From Paenibacillus cookii (GTDB taxonomy: Bacteria > Bacillota > Bacilli > Paenibacillales > Paenibacillaceae), in NCBI RefSeq assembly GCF_018333375.1, contig NZ_BORW01000009.1, positions 62,001-126,000 of the forward strand: a DNA stretch of 64,000 bases, written 5' to 3'. Of this stretch, positions 18,069 to 26,885 are shown one piece after another (the stretch's first letter is position 1; each line of letters opens with the position of its first letter). The notes beneath the pieces were generated by a model, which ran no database searches, was not told where the DNA came from, and was given only the letters and a program-made list of their open reading frames with translations. Both the position numbers and the translations under genes were made by a program.

Positions 18069-18769
18069 GCAGTCGTCCTCCCTTCTTGTTTGCCTTGAAT
18101 CAACCGGCTCATTTCGGCTCGATGACCCAGCGCCTTTCGGTATTCCTGGAACAGCGCATAGTTTTGGCCGTAATGCGGATTGCCTGAAGGACCGACGAAC
18201 GGATGCCAAAAATGCAGCAAATTGCCTTCGAGCCGGATATGTTTTCCGATGATCGTATCCATCGAATAGGCAAAAGCTTCATCCTCCCCGCCCCATCCGA
18301 TAAACCGCTCGTCGTATCCGCCGATCGTCTCGAAAGCCGTTCGGGTCACGACGCTGACGCCTCCGACGAAATAACGGGCATCGTCCGGTTTGGTTTCGAC
18401 GGGAATCTGCAGCGGCCAAACAGCTTCGGATCGATAAGCCGACTGGGAGTTGCTTAGCGTCAAACGCGTAATGCTTGTAAACGGAATGATCCAGTTGTCC
18501 TCCCTTAACTGGCGAAGCGCGCCCCTTATGAGCTCAGGATCGTAGATCAAGTCCCCGTCCGCTATGATCCATCGGGAGCCGGTTGCTGCCGAAGCAGCTT
18601 TGTTGATGGCTTTGGACCTGCTGAACGTTTCGCCCGTAAGCTCGCCGACGCAGATTTCCGCTTCGGGCAGCACCCGCTTATAAAACGACCTTACGAAACG
18701 CAGCGCTTCATCGCGCGGCCCTCCATCCGATTGATAGGGTATGAGTACGGAAATATCTCCTGCTTCCAT
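18065..18769 (-). CDS. Galactosyltransferase-like GT (GT2/GT7 fold)
   Basis: A 234-aa protein with ISVLIPYQSDGGPRDEALRF at the start and the GT7-type motif GGYDERFIGWGGEDEAF near residue 160, which binds the acceptor and metal in galactosyltransferases. IADGD near residue 70 is the donor-site acid. AAGGAGGCGGAG precedes the ATG. It is cotranscribed with the downstream GT2 gene (four-base overlap) and follows a methyltransferase gene. Confidence 0.82.
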   Translation of the reverse strand: MEAGDISVLIPYQSDGGPRDEALRFVRSFYKRVLPEAEICVGELTGETFSRSKAINKAASAATGSRWIIADGDLIYDPELIRGALRQLREDNWIIPFTSITRLTLSNSQSAYRSEAVWPLQIPVETKPDDARYFVGGVSVVTRTAFETIGGYDERFIGWGGEDEAFAYSMDTIIGKHIRLEGNLLHFWHPFVGPSGNPHYGQNYALFQEYRKALGHRAEMSRLIQGKQEGRTTA

Positions 18770-18801
18770 GCTCCGCCTCCTTTTCCTCTTCGTTGCGGGA
18801 G

Positions 18802-19911
18802 TTACTTTAAAAACACCCCCAGCTCCCTGTGTTTTCCTGTTCCGAATGTATTCGCAAGCTTCTCGTAATAAGCGAAATCGGTATTTTCAAGAATCATCCT
18901 TTTTTCGGATTCCGGTTCGTCTCCCGACTCCCAAAACAGCAGGCGCGTAACGGAAGCATTCAATTTGGCTAAAAACGCGCTGCCGCGGTCCTCCTTTTTC
19001 ATCACATGATAAAAAACGGTTAGCAGAACGCCCATATCAAAACGTCCCGGTTCGATGTCCTCAAAGGAAGCCTGAATCCAGTCGAAATGGGTCTGCTCCA
19101 GGTCGTTCAGCTTCTTCAGCAGCTCGCAATGCACGGGATCATGTTCGATGCCGGTCACGATCGCCCCTTCCCTCGCCAAACATCTGGCATGGTACCCGAT
19201 GTTGCAGCCGATATCCAGCACCCGGGCTCCGCGCAGTTGGTCGGGTCCCAGGTAATGCAGCATATAATCCAGCCTCGTGGGATAGTTCTCGTCCCTTTCG
19301 CTTCGCCAGTCGTAAAATGCCGGATTCAGGATCGGGGTATAGATCAGCCGACGCTGCTGTGCCTTGACGATGCGTTTGACGGCAGCCGCTTGTTCGGCAT
19401 TGACCCACGTTGCATGGTCCTCCGCGCTCATCCGCGCGAACACCCTTCGAACGCCGCAGCAGTACAAAAAAGACGCGCGATGATGACCGTCCTTCATGTT
19501 GAAATATCCTGACGGGTGATAGACGACTTCGATCGGATGATCATAAAAAAAGGAGCTGTTATCCGCCAACCCTTTCTTCATGTTCTCAAATTCCCTTTTG
19601 CGCTGCCGAAGCAGCTGGCCGGGGCTCATGGGCGGTTCCAGGCCGCGGGTAACATGTATCATTCGGTACCATTCCAAATAAGGCTTCGGGGAGGCGGATT
19701 GTCCCAAAAAGTATCGGAATAGCTCCCGGTGCGGCTCGAACCGCATGATCGAAAGGTTGCTGTGCCGAAGATGATGTTCATACCATGCATCCGTAAATGA
19801 CGAAATGAGGTGCTCCGTGTTTGACGATTTTACATCGATGTCCGAAAAAAGCAGCTCGACAGGCACTTCGCAAACCACGTGCGTTCCGCCTTGAGCGACC
19901 GAACCTGCCAT
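18802..19911 (-). CDS. Methyltransferase with ParB-like N-terminal domain
   Basis: The 369-aa protein has two parts. Around residues 130-165 the segment MKDGHHRASFLYCCGVRRVF recalls the ParB/sulfiredoxin-type DGxHR motif. From about 220 on there is a class I SAM methyltransferase: VLDIGCNIGYHARCLA (motif I), VTGIEHD and LLTVFYHVMKKED. GGAGGAG lies upstream of the ATG. The fusion is unusual. Position in the glycan operon suggests it modifies a sugar or the glycan end, which is inference. Confidence 0.75.
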   Translation of the reverse strand: MAGSVAQGGTHVVCEVPVELLFSDIDVKSSNTEHLISSFTDAWYEHHLRHSNLSIMRFEPHRELFRYFLGQSASPKPYLEWYRMIHVTRGLEPPMSPGQLLRQRKREFENMKKGLADNSSFFYDHPIEVVYHPSGYFNMKDGHHRASFLYCCGVRRVFARMSAEDHATWVNAEQAAAVKRIVKAQQRRLIYTPILNPAFYDWRSERDENYPTRLDYMLHYLGPDQLRGARVLDIGCNIGYHARCLAREGAIVTGIEHDPVHCELLKKLNDLEQTHFDWIQASFEDIEPGRFDMGVLLTVFYHVMKKEDRGSAFLAKLNASVTRLLFWESGDEPESEKRMILENTDFAYYEKLANTFGTGKHRELGVFLK

Positions 19912-19945
19912 AACACGTCAACTCCTCCGTGGTCCGTATTCATAT

Positions 19946-20521
19946 TCAAGAGAGGCATCTTTTTCCTTGCAGCAATACGGTCGCAAAATCGCGCCCGACA
20001 TAATCCTTAAACATCCGCTTGGCGGCTACGGGATAGACATTGAATTCGTCCTCGCTCCACTCGCTTCGATGCGTTTCATAGACATTGCCGTATTCGCTGC
20101 CCTGCGGCCAATCGCTGCCGATCGGAACGTTCAGAAGCACGTACCTGCTGATATCCCAACATGCGCGCAGCAACTGGTTGGCCTCGGGTTTGGCGAAATG
20201 CTCCAGCACGTCGCCCAGGATCACCAGGTCGTAATCGTTTAAAGCCTCTTGCTGCACCAGCAGCTCGTAAGCGTCGGCACGATAGATATGATCGTAAAAA
20301 CAGGCATGATAAACGTCAATGTTGCGTTCAAACACTTCAATGCCTTCAACTCTTGTCGTCCACTGCTCGCGGAACACTTTTCCCTGCCATACGTCGAGAA
20401 ACTCCCGGCAGATCATTCCCCACCGTCCAAAGCCGACCCCAACGTCAAGAACCTTTGCTGGAGACACCAAGCGGATCAGTTCCACGCAATACGAAATATT
20501 TTGCCAATTCGAAGTTCCCAT
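19946..20521 (-). CDS. Class I SAM-dependent methyltransferase
   Basis: A 191-aa methyltransferase: VLDVGVGFGRWGMICREFLD (motif I), GIEVFERN, and DLVILGDVLEHFAKPEAN (acidic motif with the DVLEH found in many O- and N-methyltransferases). The alternative start at 20536 has no ribosome site; the ATG at 20521 is preceded by GGGGGTTG inside the end of the upstream gene. Part of the glycan operon. Confidence 0.8.
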   Translation of the reverse strand: MGTSNWQNISYCVELIRLVSPAKVLDVGVGFGRWGMICREFLDVWQGKVFREQWTTRVEGIEVFERNIDVYHACFYDHIYRADAYELLVQQEALNDYDLVILGDVLEHFAKPEANQLLRACWDISRYVLLNVPIGSDWPQGSEYGNVYETHRSEWSEDEFNVYPVAAKRMFKDYVGRDFATVLLQGKRCLS

Positions 20522-20525
20522 CGTT

Positions 20526-21476
20526 TCAACCCCCATCTGTTAACAGCAAGCTGATCCAGCGTTCTACGGCTTTGTCGGCGCCCCAATCGCTCACGATCTT
20601 TTCCCTGCAGCGCCGGCCGATCGCATCAAGCTCGCTTCTCTTGTGCATCCACTCGCGGATGCTGCGTATAAAATCCTGCGGATCGTCGCTGTCCAAAATG
20701 AACGGGTGCGCATCCGGGTGGGCAGCTTCCTTGATATAACCGACATTCGTAGACAACACCGGCTTGCCGCATGCATAAGCCTCCAATGCCGGCGCGCCGC
20801 CCCCTTCATTCGCCGAGGTGATCAACAAAAGGTCGATGGATCGGTAGAATAAGGGCATGTCGTCGTATGCGTATTCCCCGGAGGTTTCCGCGAAGCGCAC
20901 TCTGGGGTGATGCTCAAACGATTTTCGAATGGGGAGATAAAGCGATTCGTAATTTTTCGATCTTTTGCGTTTGTCTCCGGCCCATCCGATGGTAAGCGGC
21001 AGCGATGGATCCAAATTGGCGGCCGCCGGCGCGAATTTGGCGGTATCGACGAAATGTCCGATATAATCCACGCGGGCATGGGGAGCCAAACCTTTTAACG
21101 TCTCGGCCAGTTTCCGGTTCATGGCTCCGATGACGGGAATCCGCGGAAGAACCAAACGGAGAAAATCGGGGTCGGGCACGATCGGATCCTTCCATTCGCG
21201 CAAAGTGTCGTAATTGCGGCTAAAGTAATAATACGATACGGCGGCGGAGGCATCGATCCGGATATTTTTGAAGATGGCCCAGGCAGCAATCCCCAAACAT
21301 AAAGCGCAGATCCGGGAATACCGCCGGTTGACCTCTGCCGCGCCGACGTTCTGTATGAGTTCTTCCAGCTTCGCGCAGGAGATCACGTCAAGATCGGGAC
21401 GGTTTTGCTGAATGATCTTGGCTGTTTTGCCCAATATCCACCAATCGACGTCATAAATGATGAGATGTTTTGACAG
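20526..21476 (-). CDS. GT4 glycosyltransferase, probable CTG start
   Basis: The 316-aa protein has the GT4 layout: an N-terminal LIIYDVDWWILGKTA strand, then a donor-site half with TIGWAGDKRKRSKNYESL, SANEGGGAPALEAYACGKPV and SIREWMHKR. A TTG at 21434 begins a shorter frame, but homology-like sequence (SKHLIIYDVDWWILGK) continues upstream in frame with no ATG, GTG or other TTG. GGAGGGGGG at 21483-21491 lies 6 bases before a CTG at 21474-21476, so CTG is the likely start. First gene of the glycan operon. Confidence 0.72.
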   Translation of the reverse strand: MSKHLIIYDVDWWILGKTAKIIQQNRPDLDVISCAKLEELIQNVGAAEVNRRYSRICALCLGIAAWAIFKNIRIDASAAVSYYYFSRNYDTLREWKDPIVPDPDFLRLVLPRIPVIGAMNRKLAETLKGLAPHARVDYIGHFVDTAKFAPAAANLDPSLPLTIGWAGDKRKRSKNYESLYLPIRKSFEHHPRVRFAETSGEYAYDDMPLFYRSIDLLLITSANEGGGAPALEAYACGKPVLSTNVGYIKEAAHPDAHPFILDSDDPQDFIRSIREWMHKRSELDAIGRRCREKIVSDWGADKAVERWISLLLTDGG

Positions 21477-21580
21477 GTTGATCCCCCCTCCGCATGTAAA
21501 GTGTTTCTGATTGGAGTATATTCGTCGGTACAGCCCCCAGTTACGGGCCTCGCAAAAATGATGAATTGGTCTACCAATAG

Positions 21581-21617
21581 AAAAGAGCGCCCGGGCCCTT
21601 TCAGGCCAAAGCGCTCT
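21581..21617 (-). terminator. Terminator after the RibD_C-type reductase
   Basis: AGAGCGC and GCGCTCT form a stem with an inner GGCC/GGCC-type pairing; on the minus strand it is followed by TTTTC, right after the 21640 stop. Confidence 0.65.
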
Positions 21618-21639
21618 GTCCGAAAATCCGCCTCTCGGC

Positions 21640-22182
21640 TTATTGGATCCTGTAGTAAAGCAAGGCGATATCGCCGCGACGTTCCATACGGCTTAGCTCG
21701 AACATGCCCGGCACGGTTCCTTCGGGAAACAGGGGAATGCCCCGGCCCAGCACTTTCGGAATGACGGCTATCACGGCTTCCTCCAGCAGCCCCTCATGCA
21801 TGAATGCTTGGACCAGCTTGCCGCCTCCCGCCAGCCAGACCGATCCGGTCGATTGCTCTTTTGCCCGTCGTACGAGGTCGGACAGCGGTTCGCCGGTGAA
21901 CTCGACATGAGGCGTGCTTTGATGCGCCGACGGCGTGCGGGTGACGACGAAGCAAGGTTTGCCTGCATACGGAAATTCTTCCGTAAGCGTCAGCACTTCG
22001 TCATACGTCTGTCTGCCCATGATAACGCTGCCCACCGTGTCGTAAAATTCGGCATACCCGTTATCTCCTCCGTCGCCTTTGACGTCATGCAGCCAGTCCA
22101 CGGATCCGTCGGGAAGCGCGATATACCCGTCAAGGCTCATTGCAATATAGAGCACTACTTGATTTCCATTCGCATCGTTCAT
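21640..22182 (-). CDS. RibD C-terminal/DHFR-like reductase
   Basis: The 180-aa protein has the DHFR fold of YwjB-type proteins: LYIAMSLDGYIALPDGSVDWL at the start, IMGRQTYDEV, CFVVTR and VWLAGGGKLVQAFMHEGL. These reduce pyrimidine- or folate-like compounds with NADPH, but the substrate of this stand-alone form is not known. AAAGGAGCGATGAAGG precedes the ATG. It is divergent from a WYL regulator and shares a palindrome with it, so it is probably its target. Confidence 0.83.
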   Translation of the reverse strand: MNDANGNQVVLYIAMSLDGYIALPDGSVDWLHDVKGDGGDNGYAEFYDTVGSVIMGRQTYDEVLTLTEEFPYAGKPCFVVTRTPSAHQSTPHVEFTGEPLSDLVRRAKEQSTGSVWLAGGGKLVQAFMHEGLLEEAVIAVIPKVLGRGIPLFPEGTVPGMFELSRMERRGDIALLYYRIQ

Positions 22183-22225
22183 CCTTCATCGCTCCTTTCT
22201 AAATCTTATGTTACAATGGATTTAT

Positions 22226-22238
22226 GACATAAAATGTC
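22226..22238. promoter_or_regulatory. Perfect palindrome between reductase and WYL regulator
   Basis: GACAT-AAA-ATGTC is a perfect 13-base palindrome in the 100-base divergent gap. It overlaps the likely -35 region of the regulator gene and is a candidate operator for that regulator. Confidence 0.55.
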
Positions 22239-22282
22239 GCAGTTATGTTTATATGATGATGATGTTAGGAGCCCATGCGATT

Positions 22283-23188
22283 ATGAACGAACGCAGAGTT
22301 GCCTTAATGAGACTGCTCGATTCCCGGAAAAAGTATACCGCTCGCGAGCTTGCCGAGCGATTTCACGTTTCGGTCCGGACGATCCAGCGAGATCTTGATT
22401 ATTTGCAGCAAATCGGCCTTCCGTTGTATACCGAAACCGGTCCCCACGGAGGATACCGGGCGCTTCCGAACCGGCTGCTCCCTCCGCTCCATCTGTCCCG
22501 CGACGAGGCGATCGGGCTGTTCCTGATGCTGAAGCTGCTGGAAGACCTGCCGGACATCCCGTTCGGGTCGGTCCGCAAGCATTTATCCGAGCAGTATTAC
22601 GCGGAGCTTCCGCAGGACGTGCAGGAGCAGGTCGACCGGTTAAAGGATTATGTTGCCTTTCGGATGACGCCCACCCAGGCGGCGTCGCCTTTTACTTCGC
22701 TTATTTTGGAGGCCGCGATGGAGAAACGGCGCGTCCGCATGGAATACGCCTCCGCTTCGGGCAGCAAACGCTTTGACGTCTGCCCCGTCGGTTTATATTT
22801 CGAGCACGGCTATTGGTACATGCCTGCATACGGCCGCGAAAAAATCCTCTTATACCGTGCGGACCGGGTCATCGCCATGACGCCTCTGGAGGAAGCCGTC
22901 CCCGGCCTTCCTACGCTCAAACAATGGCTGGATTCTTCCGATCCGCGGGAAGGAGTCCCGGCCAAAATCCAGTTTAGTTCCTTCGGCGCACGCATGGCGA
23001 TGTCCGATCCCATGTTCCGGGGGATGTCCGGACAAGAATGGCTCGGTAACGTGCCCCGCGAAGAGTTTCCTTATGTTTCCCGGTTGTTATTGAGGTATGG
23101 GCCGGAGGCGGAAGTCCTTTATCCGGGCGAATTACGGGACATGGTTAAAACTCTCTTTCAAGAAAGCCTAAAAAACTATATGGCATGA
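22283..23188 (+). CDS. HTH-WYL (YafY/DeoR-type) transcriptional regulator
   Basis: The 301-aa protein has an N-terminal winged helix (RRVALMRLLDSRKKYTARE; helix FHVSVRTIQRDLDYLQQIGL) and a WYL sensor domain from about residue 145 (RMEYASASGSKRFDVCPVGLYFEHGYWYMPAYGREK). These proteins are usually local regulators. Several ATG codons lie upstream, the run at 22253-22262 and the chosen one at 22283; TAGGAGC at 22266-22271 supports 22283. The divergent reductase is the natural target. Confidence 0.85.
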   Translation: MNERRVALMRLLDSRKKYTARELAERFHVSVRTIQRDLDYLQQIGLPLYTETGPHGGYRALPNRLLPPLHLSRDEAIGLFLMLKLLEDLPDIPFGSVRKHLSEQYYAELPQDVQEQVDRLKDYVAFRMTPTQAASPFTSLILEAAMEKRRVRMEYASASGSKRFDVCPVGLYFEHGYWYMPAYGREKILLYRADRVIAMTPLEEAVPGLPTLKQWLDSSDPREGVPAKIQFSSFGARMAMSDPMFRGMSGQEWLGNVPREEFPYVSRLLLRYGPEAEVLYPGELRDMVKTLFQESLKNYMA

Positions 23189-23231
23189 AGCATGGCATGA
23201 AGCCGCGAGATTCCGGGCGATGTCCATGAGA

Positions 23232-23264
23232 AAGAGCCTTGTTCGAAAACGAACAAGGCTCTTA
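23232..23264. terminator. Hairpin between WYL regulator and long sigma gene
   Basis: AAGAGCCTTGTTCG and CGAACAAGGCTCTT form a perfect 14-bp stem with an AAAA loop. T runs on both strands are short, so it may act in both directions or only partly. Confidence 0.7.
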
Positions 23265-23289
23265 TGCTTCATGTCATAAATGATTTTCG

Positions 23290-25035
23290 TCATGAATTCA
23301 AAGCATTCGACAGGTTCTCCAATTGTTCTGCGCCTCGAATTTCGAGCTTTTTAGCCCTTTCCAGCAAAGCGATCGCCTGCGGCGCCACTTTCGGATCATT
23401 CGGATTGCCGCCTTCGGGATATGGAAACAGGACGTGCAATTCCGCGAATGTTTGCGCAAGCTGACGATAGGTTTCTGCGGCTTCGTTTAATCTTAACGGG
23501 ACATTTTCCCCGGCATCCTCCGTCTTTTCCAACAAGCGGGCAGCTTCCTCCAAAAAGCCGGCAGCATATTTCCGGCAATCTCCCACGACCGCGACGTTAT
23601 AGCCGTTGCCGTTCGCTTCCACGACTTGGCTGCGGAACGCTTCGATCCACGCATCGTAAGCCTCCAACCCTTTGACGGCTTCCGCAGGCACGTTCGGCTC
23701 CTTGCCGGCATAATGCTCAAGGATCATCTCCAGCGCCCCGCGCAGCCCCTCTTTAAACGATAGGTTCGACGCCGAATCGACAGCCATTACGAATATCTCT
23801 TCCATCACGCCCCTGCCCAAATTTTCATAGGACAACGTATCCTTCCGGCAGCATTCATCCATATACAGCAATTTGTGTTCGTCGTCGTAACCGTACAACA
23901 TGCCGAATTCCGGAATGCTCAGGTCCCATGCCAGCACCGGATATCCGCGGTCCACAGCATGATGGATCAAATCGAGCGCTTCGGGAAGCGCCTGGTGGAT
24001 GTCCCTTTTCTGCATCGTTTTCAGGCTTGTCGCCGCTTCGCCGAGCAGATTGACGTTATCGCCGATCCCCGGCTTCATCCCGTCCACGATCCTGACCGTC
24101 AACCCCAGGTTCCGGAGCCCTCTCCGAAACACCTCGGCAAAATCGAAAGCCGTCGGTCCGGCAATATGCACGCCCGGCAGCACTTGAATCCGGAAGGCCA
24201 ACCCTGTAAGCCCCATCACCGCCGCCAACGAGTGATCCCGCCCCGCCGCTTTGGCCAGCGCATGAAGCACATTGCCCGCCGTCGACCATGAATGCCCGCC
24301 CTCCTGCCATTTTTCCGTACCCAACACCGTTTTTCCCATCGTTCCCCAATCCTTTCGCGTTTGAATATAGGCGTCAACGGTTACGCGGATTCGTTCCTGA
24401 ATCACTTTTTTGCGGGAGCGGGACAAGATTTGGTACACGTTGGCAGCAGTCAGGCTGAACTCGCGGGCGATTTCCTGAGGCGAAAGCTGGTCGAAAAAAT
24501 GCGATTCGAAAATTTGCCTCTCCTTTGGTTTCAGGCAAGCGATGATATCCATCAACACCTGCTGGGTTTCCAGCCGCATCAGCCGCGCCTCGGGAACGCC
24601 ATCCTGCTGCATCTCCCGTTCCATGGCATGGGCGACCCTCTTCAGGACGTAATCCAGACTCCCCCACATTTCCTGCTCTTCCTCGCCTCCGGACACCGCC
24701 GCCTCCAGGCCGGAAAACGTCGTTTCCTGCCCTCTTCCGGCTTTTTTCAACCGGGTCAGCGCCTGGTTGCGGACAATCCGATGAACCCAGGGCAAAAAAC
24801 GCTCGGCATCCACCAGCTTGCCCAGATGCAAAAACGCGCGGATCAACGCGTCCTGTACGATATCTTCGGCCGCATGCGCTTCCTGAACCATGCTTCGGGC
24901 ATACCCGTAAACCTTGGAACGGTGCCTGCGAACAAGCTCGCCGAAGGCTTCCCGGCTGCCTTCCTTCGCTTTTTTGACCAGCGACGCATCGTCCATTTCT
25001 TCCCATTCCACGCTTATTTCCCGCAATTGACTCAA
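23290..25035 (-). CDS. ECF sigma factor with long C-terminal enzyme-like domain
   Basis: The 581-aa protein starts with a normal ECF sigma part: region 2 at about 30-100 (GELVRRHRSKVYGYARSM, AAEDIVQDALIRAF, LPWVHRIVRNQAL) and region 4 at about 155-214 (LKPKERQIFESHFFDQLSPQEIAREFSLTAANVYQILSRS, split here). After residue 230 comes a 350-residue domain beginning GGHSWSTAGNVLHALAKAAG and GLTGLAFRIQV, which recalls the BtrH-N / C39-like papain fold, although the usual Cys is replaced. The tail 480-570 is helical. A TTG at 25035 with GAGAGGGGATTTTCAC upstream is the likely start; ATG codons at 25086 and 24996 are alternatives. Such an extension would be a sensor or an enzyme that replaces an anti-sigma factor. 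Confidence 0.75.
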   Translation of the reverse strand: MSQLREISVEWEEMDDASLVKKAKEGSREAFGELVRRHRSKVYGYARSMVQEAHAAEDIVQDALIRAFLHLGKLVDAERFLPWVHRIVRNQALTRLKKAGRGQETTFSGLEAAVSGGEEEQEMWGSLDYVLKRVAHAMEREMQQDGVPEARLMRLETQQVLMDIIACLKPKERQIFESHFFDQLSPQEIAREFSLTAANVYQILSRSRKKVIQERIRVTVDAYIQTRKDWGTMGKTVLGTEKWQEGGHSWSTAGNVLHALAKAAGRDHSLAAVMGLTGLAFRIQVLPGVHIAGPTAFDFAEVFRRGLRNLGLTVRIVDGMKPGIGDNVNLLGEAATSLKTMQKRDIHQALPEALDLIHHAVDRGYPVLAWDLSIPEFGMLYGYDDEHKLLYMDECCRKDTLSYENLGRGVMEEIFVMAVDSASNLSFKEGLRGALEMILEHYAGKEPNVPAEAVKGLEAYDAWIEAFRSQVVEANGNGYNVAVVGDCRKYAAGFLEEAARLLEKTEDAGENVPLRLNEAAETYRQLAQTFAELHVLFPYPEGGNPNDPKVAPQAIALLERAKKLEIRGAEQLENLSNALNS

Positions 25036-25202
25036 GTGAAAATCCCCTCTCAAAACGTTGACATACGATATAGACTTCAAAAGCAAAGGATTTCTGACAA
25101 CTTTTCTTAAAATCTTTCGAAAAAAATCCGGACGTATATCACCCTGATTCCATTATCCCTTATTCGCCTGCCCATTCCAATGATTCCTTGAGGAACAGGA
25201 GA

Positions 25203-25243
25203 ACGCAAAAAACAAGGCCCGGGATGCCATCCCGAGCCTTGTT
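25203..25243 (-). terminator. Terminator after hemY
   Basis: On the minus strand AACAAGGCTCGGGATG / CATCCCGGGCCTTGTT form a long stem followed by TTTTTTGCG, directly after the hemY stop. Confidence 0.88.
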
Positions 25244-25250
25244 CGTTTGT

Positions 25251-26645
25251 CTATTCAGCGATCCATTCGAGCATTTTTGCCGCCGTGTCCTCCCCGTTTG
25301 CGATGCAGTCCGGAATCCCCACCCCGTAATAGGAGCAGCCGGCCAACGCCACGTTCGGGTACAGCTCCGTCATTTTCGCCTCCAGCGATTCGACGATCTG
25401 ACGATGCGTGATATGATAATTCGGCATGACTTCATGCCATTTGGTTACGTTATAGGTCAGCGGTTTGCTTGCGATTCCCAGGCTGGCCTGAATATCCTCC
25501 ATGCCGATTTGCAGCAATTCGTTTTCCGTCATGGCCGCAAGCGTATCGTAATGCGGATTCATGCTCTTATAAAAGAGTCGGACCAGCAAACGGCCGTCTC
25601 CCGACGTGTGCTCCCATTTTCGGCTCGTCCAAGTGCACGCATTGCATTTGACGTCCTCGCTGCCCGCCGTAATAAAGCCGGTGCCGTCAGCCGGGAGTTC
25701 CTCGTCGGGTACGTCAAAAGCCATATAGACGCTGATCAGCGAGCTATGCTTAAATTGGTTGAACTCCTCATCCAACCGTTCATTCCGCAGCAGCTTTTGG
25801 GCCGCGACGGATAATGTGGCGATCGATACGACGTCCGCCTCAAGCGCCCGTCCGTCCATCAGGGTTATTTCGTACCGGCCATCCGCGAGGGGGTTCACCG
25901 CTTCGGCTGCAACGCCTTTGATGATTTCGGCCTGACCCAGCTTCTGCTCCAACGCGTCGATCAACTGGGACACGCCCTGGCGGAATGAGAGAAACTTTTT
26001 CCCGCTTCCGCTTTGAAACTTGGCTTTATTGGCGTTTAAGCCTTTGATGATGCTTCCGTATTCGTTTTTATAATCGATTAAATACGGCAATGTGGAGGCG
26101 ATGGTGAGTTCGCTCAGCTTGCCGGAATATACGCCGGACAGCACCGGGGCGATCTGCTTTTCCACCAGCTCTTTCCCGAGGAATGCTTCAAGGAAATCCC
26201 CTACCGAATCGTCCTTGGTAAAGGTTTCGTTCGGCGTATAAAAGTCTTTTAACGCCTCGACTTTCCCTTCGGCCGACACCAGGCCGGTCGTCGCAAGCGA
26301 CTCGATGCTCAATGGAATGCCGAACACGGCGTCCTTCGGAATTTGTTTCAGCGTTCCGTCCGTATAGATGTACGAAATCCCCGTCGCGTTATAGACGACT
26401 TCGTCTTTCAAGCCTACTTCCTCTATGAGTTCGGCCGCATTGGATTTGCGCGTTACGATCGAATCGGCGCCCGTTTCCATCGTAAACGTCCCGTCATGAA
26501 CGGTCCTGATTTTGCCGCCTAACCGTTCGCTGGCTTCTACGATCGTAATGCTAACGTCTTGTCCGCTTTCGCGGGCTTTTTTTTGCAAATAATACGCGGC
26601 CGACAATCCCGTGATGCCTCCGCCGATGATGACTGCCTTTTTCAA
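25251..26645 (-). CDS. hemY: Coproporphyrinogen III / protoporphyrinogen oxidase
   Basis: The 464-aa flavoenzyme oxidises (copro/proto)porphyrinogen in haem synthesis; in Gram-positives it normally works on coproporphyrinogen (CgoX). The N-terminal FAD site is AVIIGGGITGLSAAYYLQKK, then ETGADSI near residue 65, and a C-terminal FAD-contact ALAGCSYYGVGIPDCIANGE. A TTG at 26669 begins a longer form; AGCAGGTG upstream of the TTG at 26645 fits better and gives MKKAVIIGGG, the usual N-terminus. Other haem genes are not adjacent here. Confidence 0.92.
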   Translation of the reverse strand: MKKAVIIGGGITGLSAAYYLQKKARESGQDVSITIVEASERLGGKIRTVHDGTFTMETGADSIVTRKSNAAELIEEVGLKDEVVYNATGISYIYTDGTLKQIPKDAVFGIPLSIESLATTGLVSAEGKVEALKDFYTPNETFTKDDSVGDFLEAFLGKELVEKQIAPVLSGVYSGKLSELTIASTLPYLIDYKNEYGSIIKGLNANKAKFQSGSGKKFLSFRQGVSQLIDALEQKLGQAEIIKGVAAEAVNPLADGRYEITLMDGRALEADVVSIATLSVAAQKLLRNERLDEEFNQFKHSSLISVYMAFDVPDEELPADGTGFITAGSEDVKCNACTWTSRKWEHTSGDGRLLVRLFYKSMNPHYDTLAAMTENELLQIGMEDIQASLGIASKPLTYNVTKWHEVMPNYHITHRQIVESLEAKMTELYPNVALAGCSYYGVGIPDCIANGEDTAAKMLEWIAE

Positions 26646-26885
26646 AATGAGGACACCTGCTTCCGTCAATGTTCGATGACTACATTATATCACAGCACGC
26701 CGGTCCCGTTTGCGTTCCCTTTTGTGACGTTCCTCTGACATTCGTCATCGGGAGAAGGGTCGTTAAACATTTTAGTTTACATAATATATTTTACGTAGAT
26801 ATGGTTTTGGCGATACGATACATGTGTATCCAACTGCCGGAAGATACTATGACCGTGTCGAAAATTCAGTGAATGAGGGATATGT

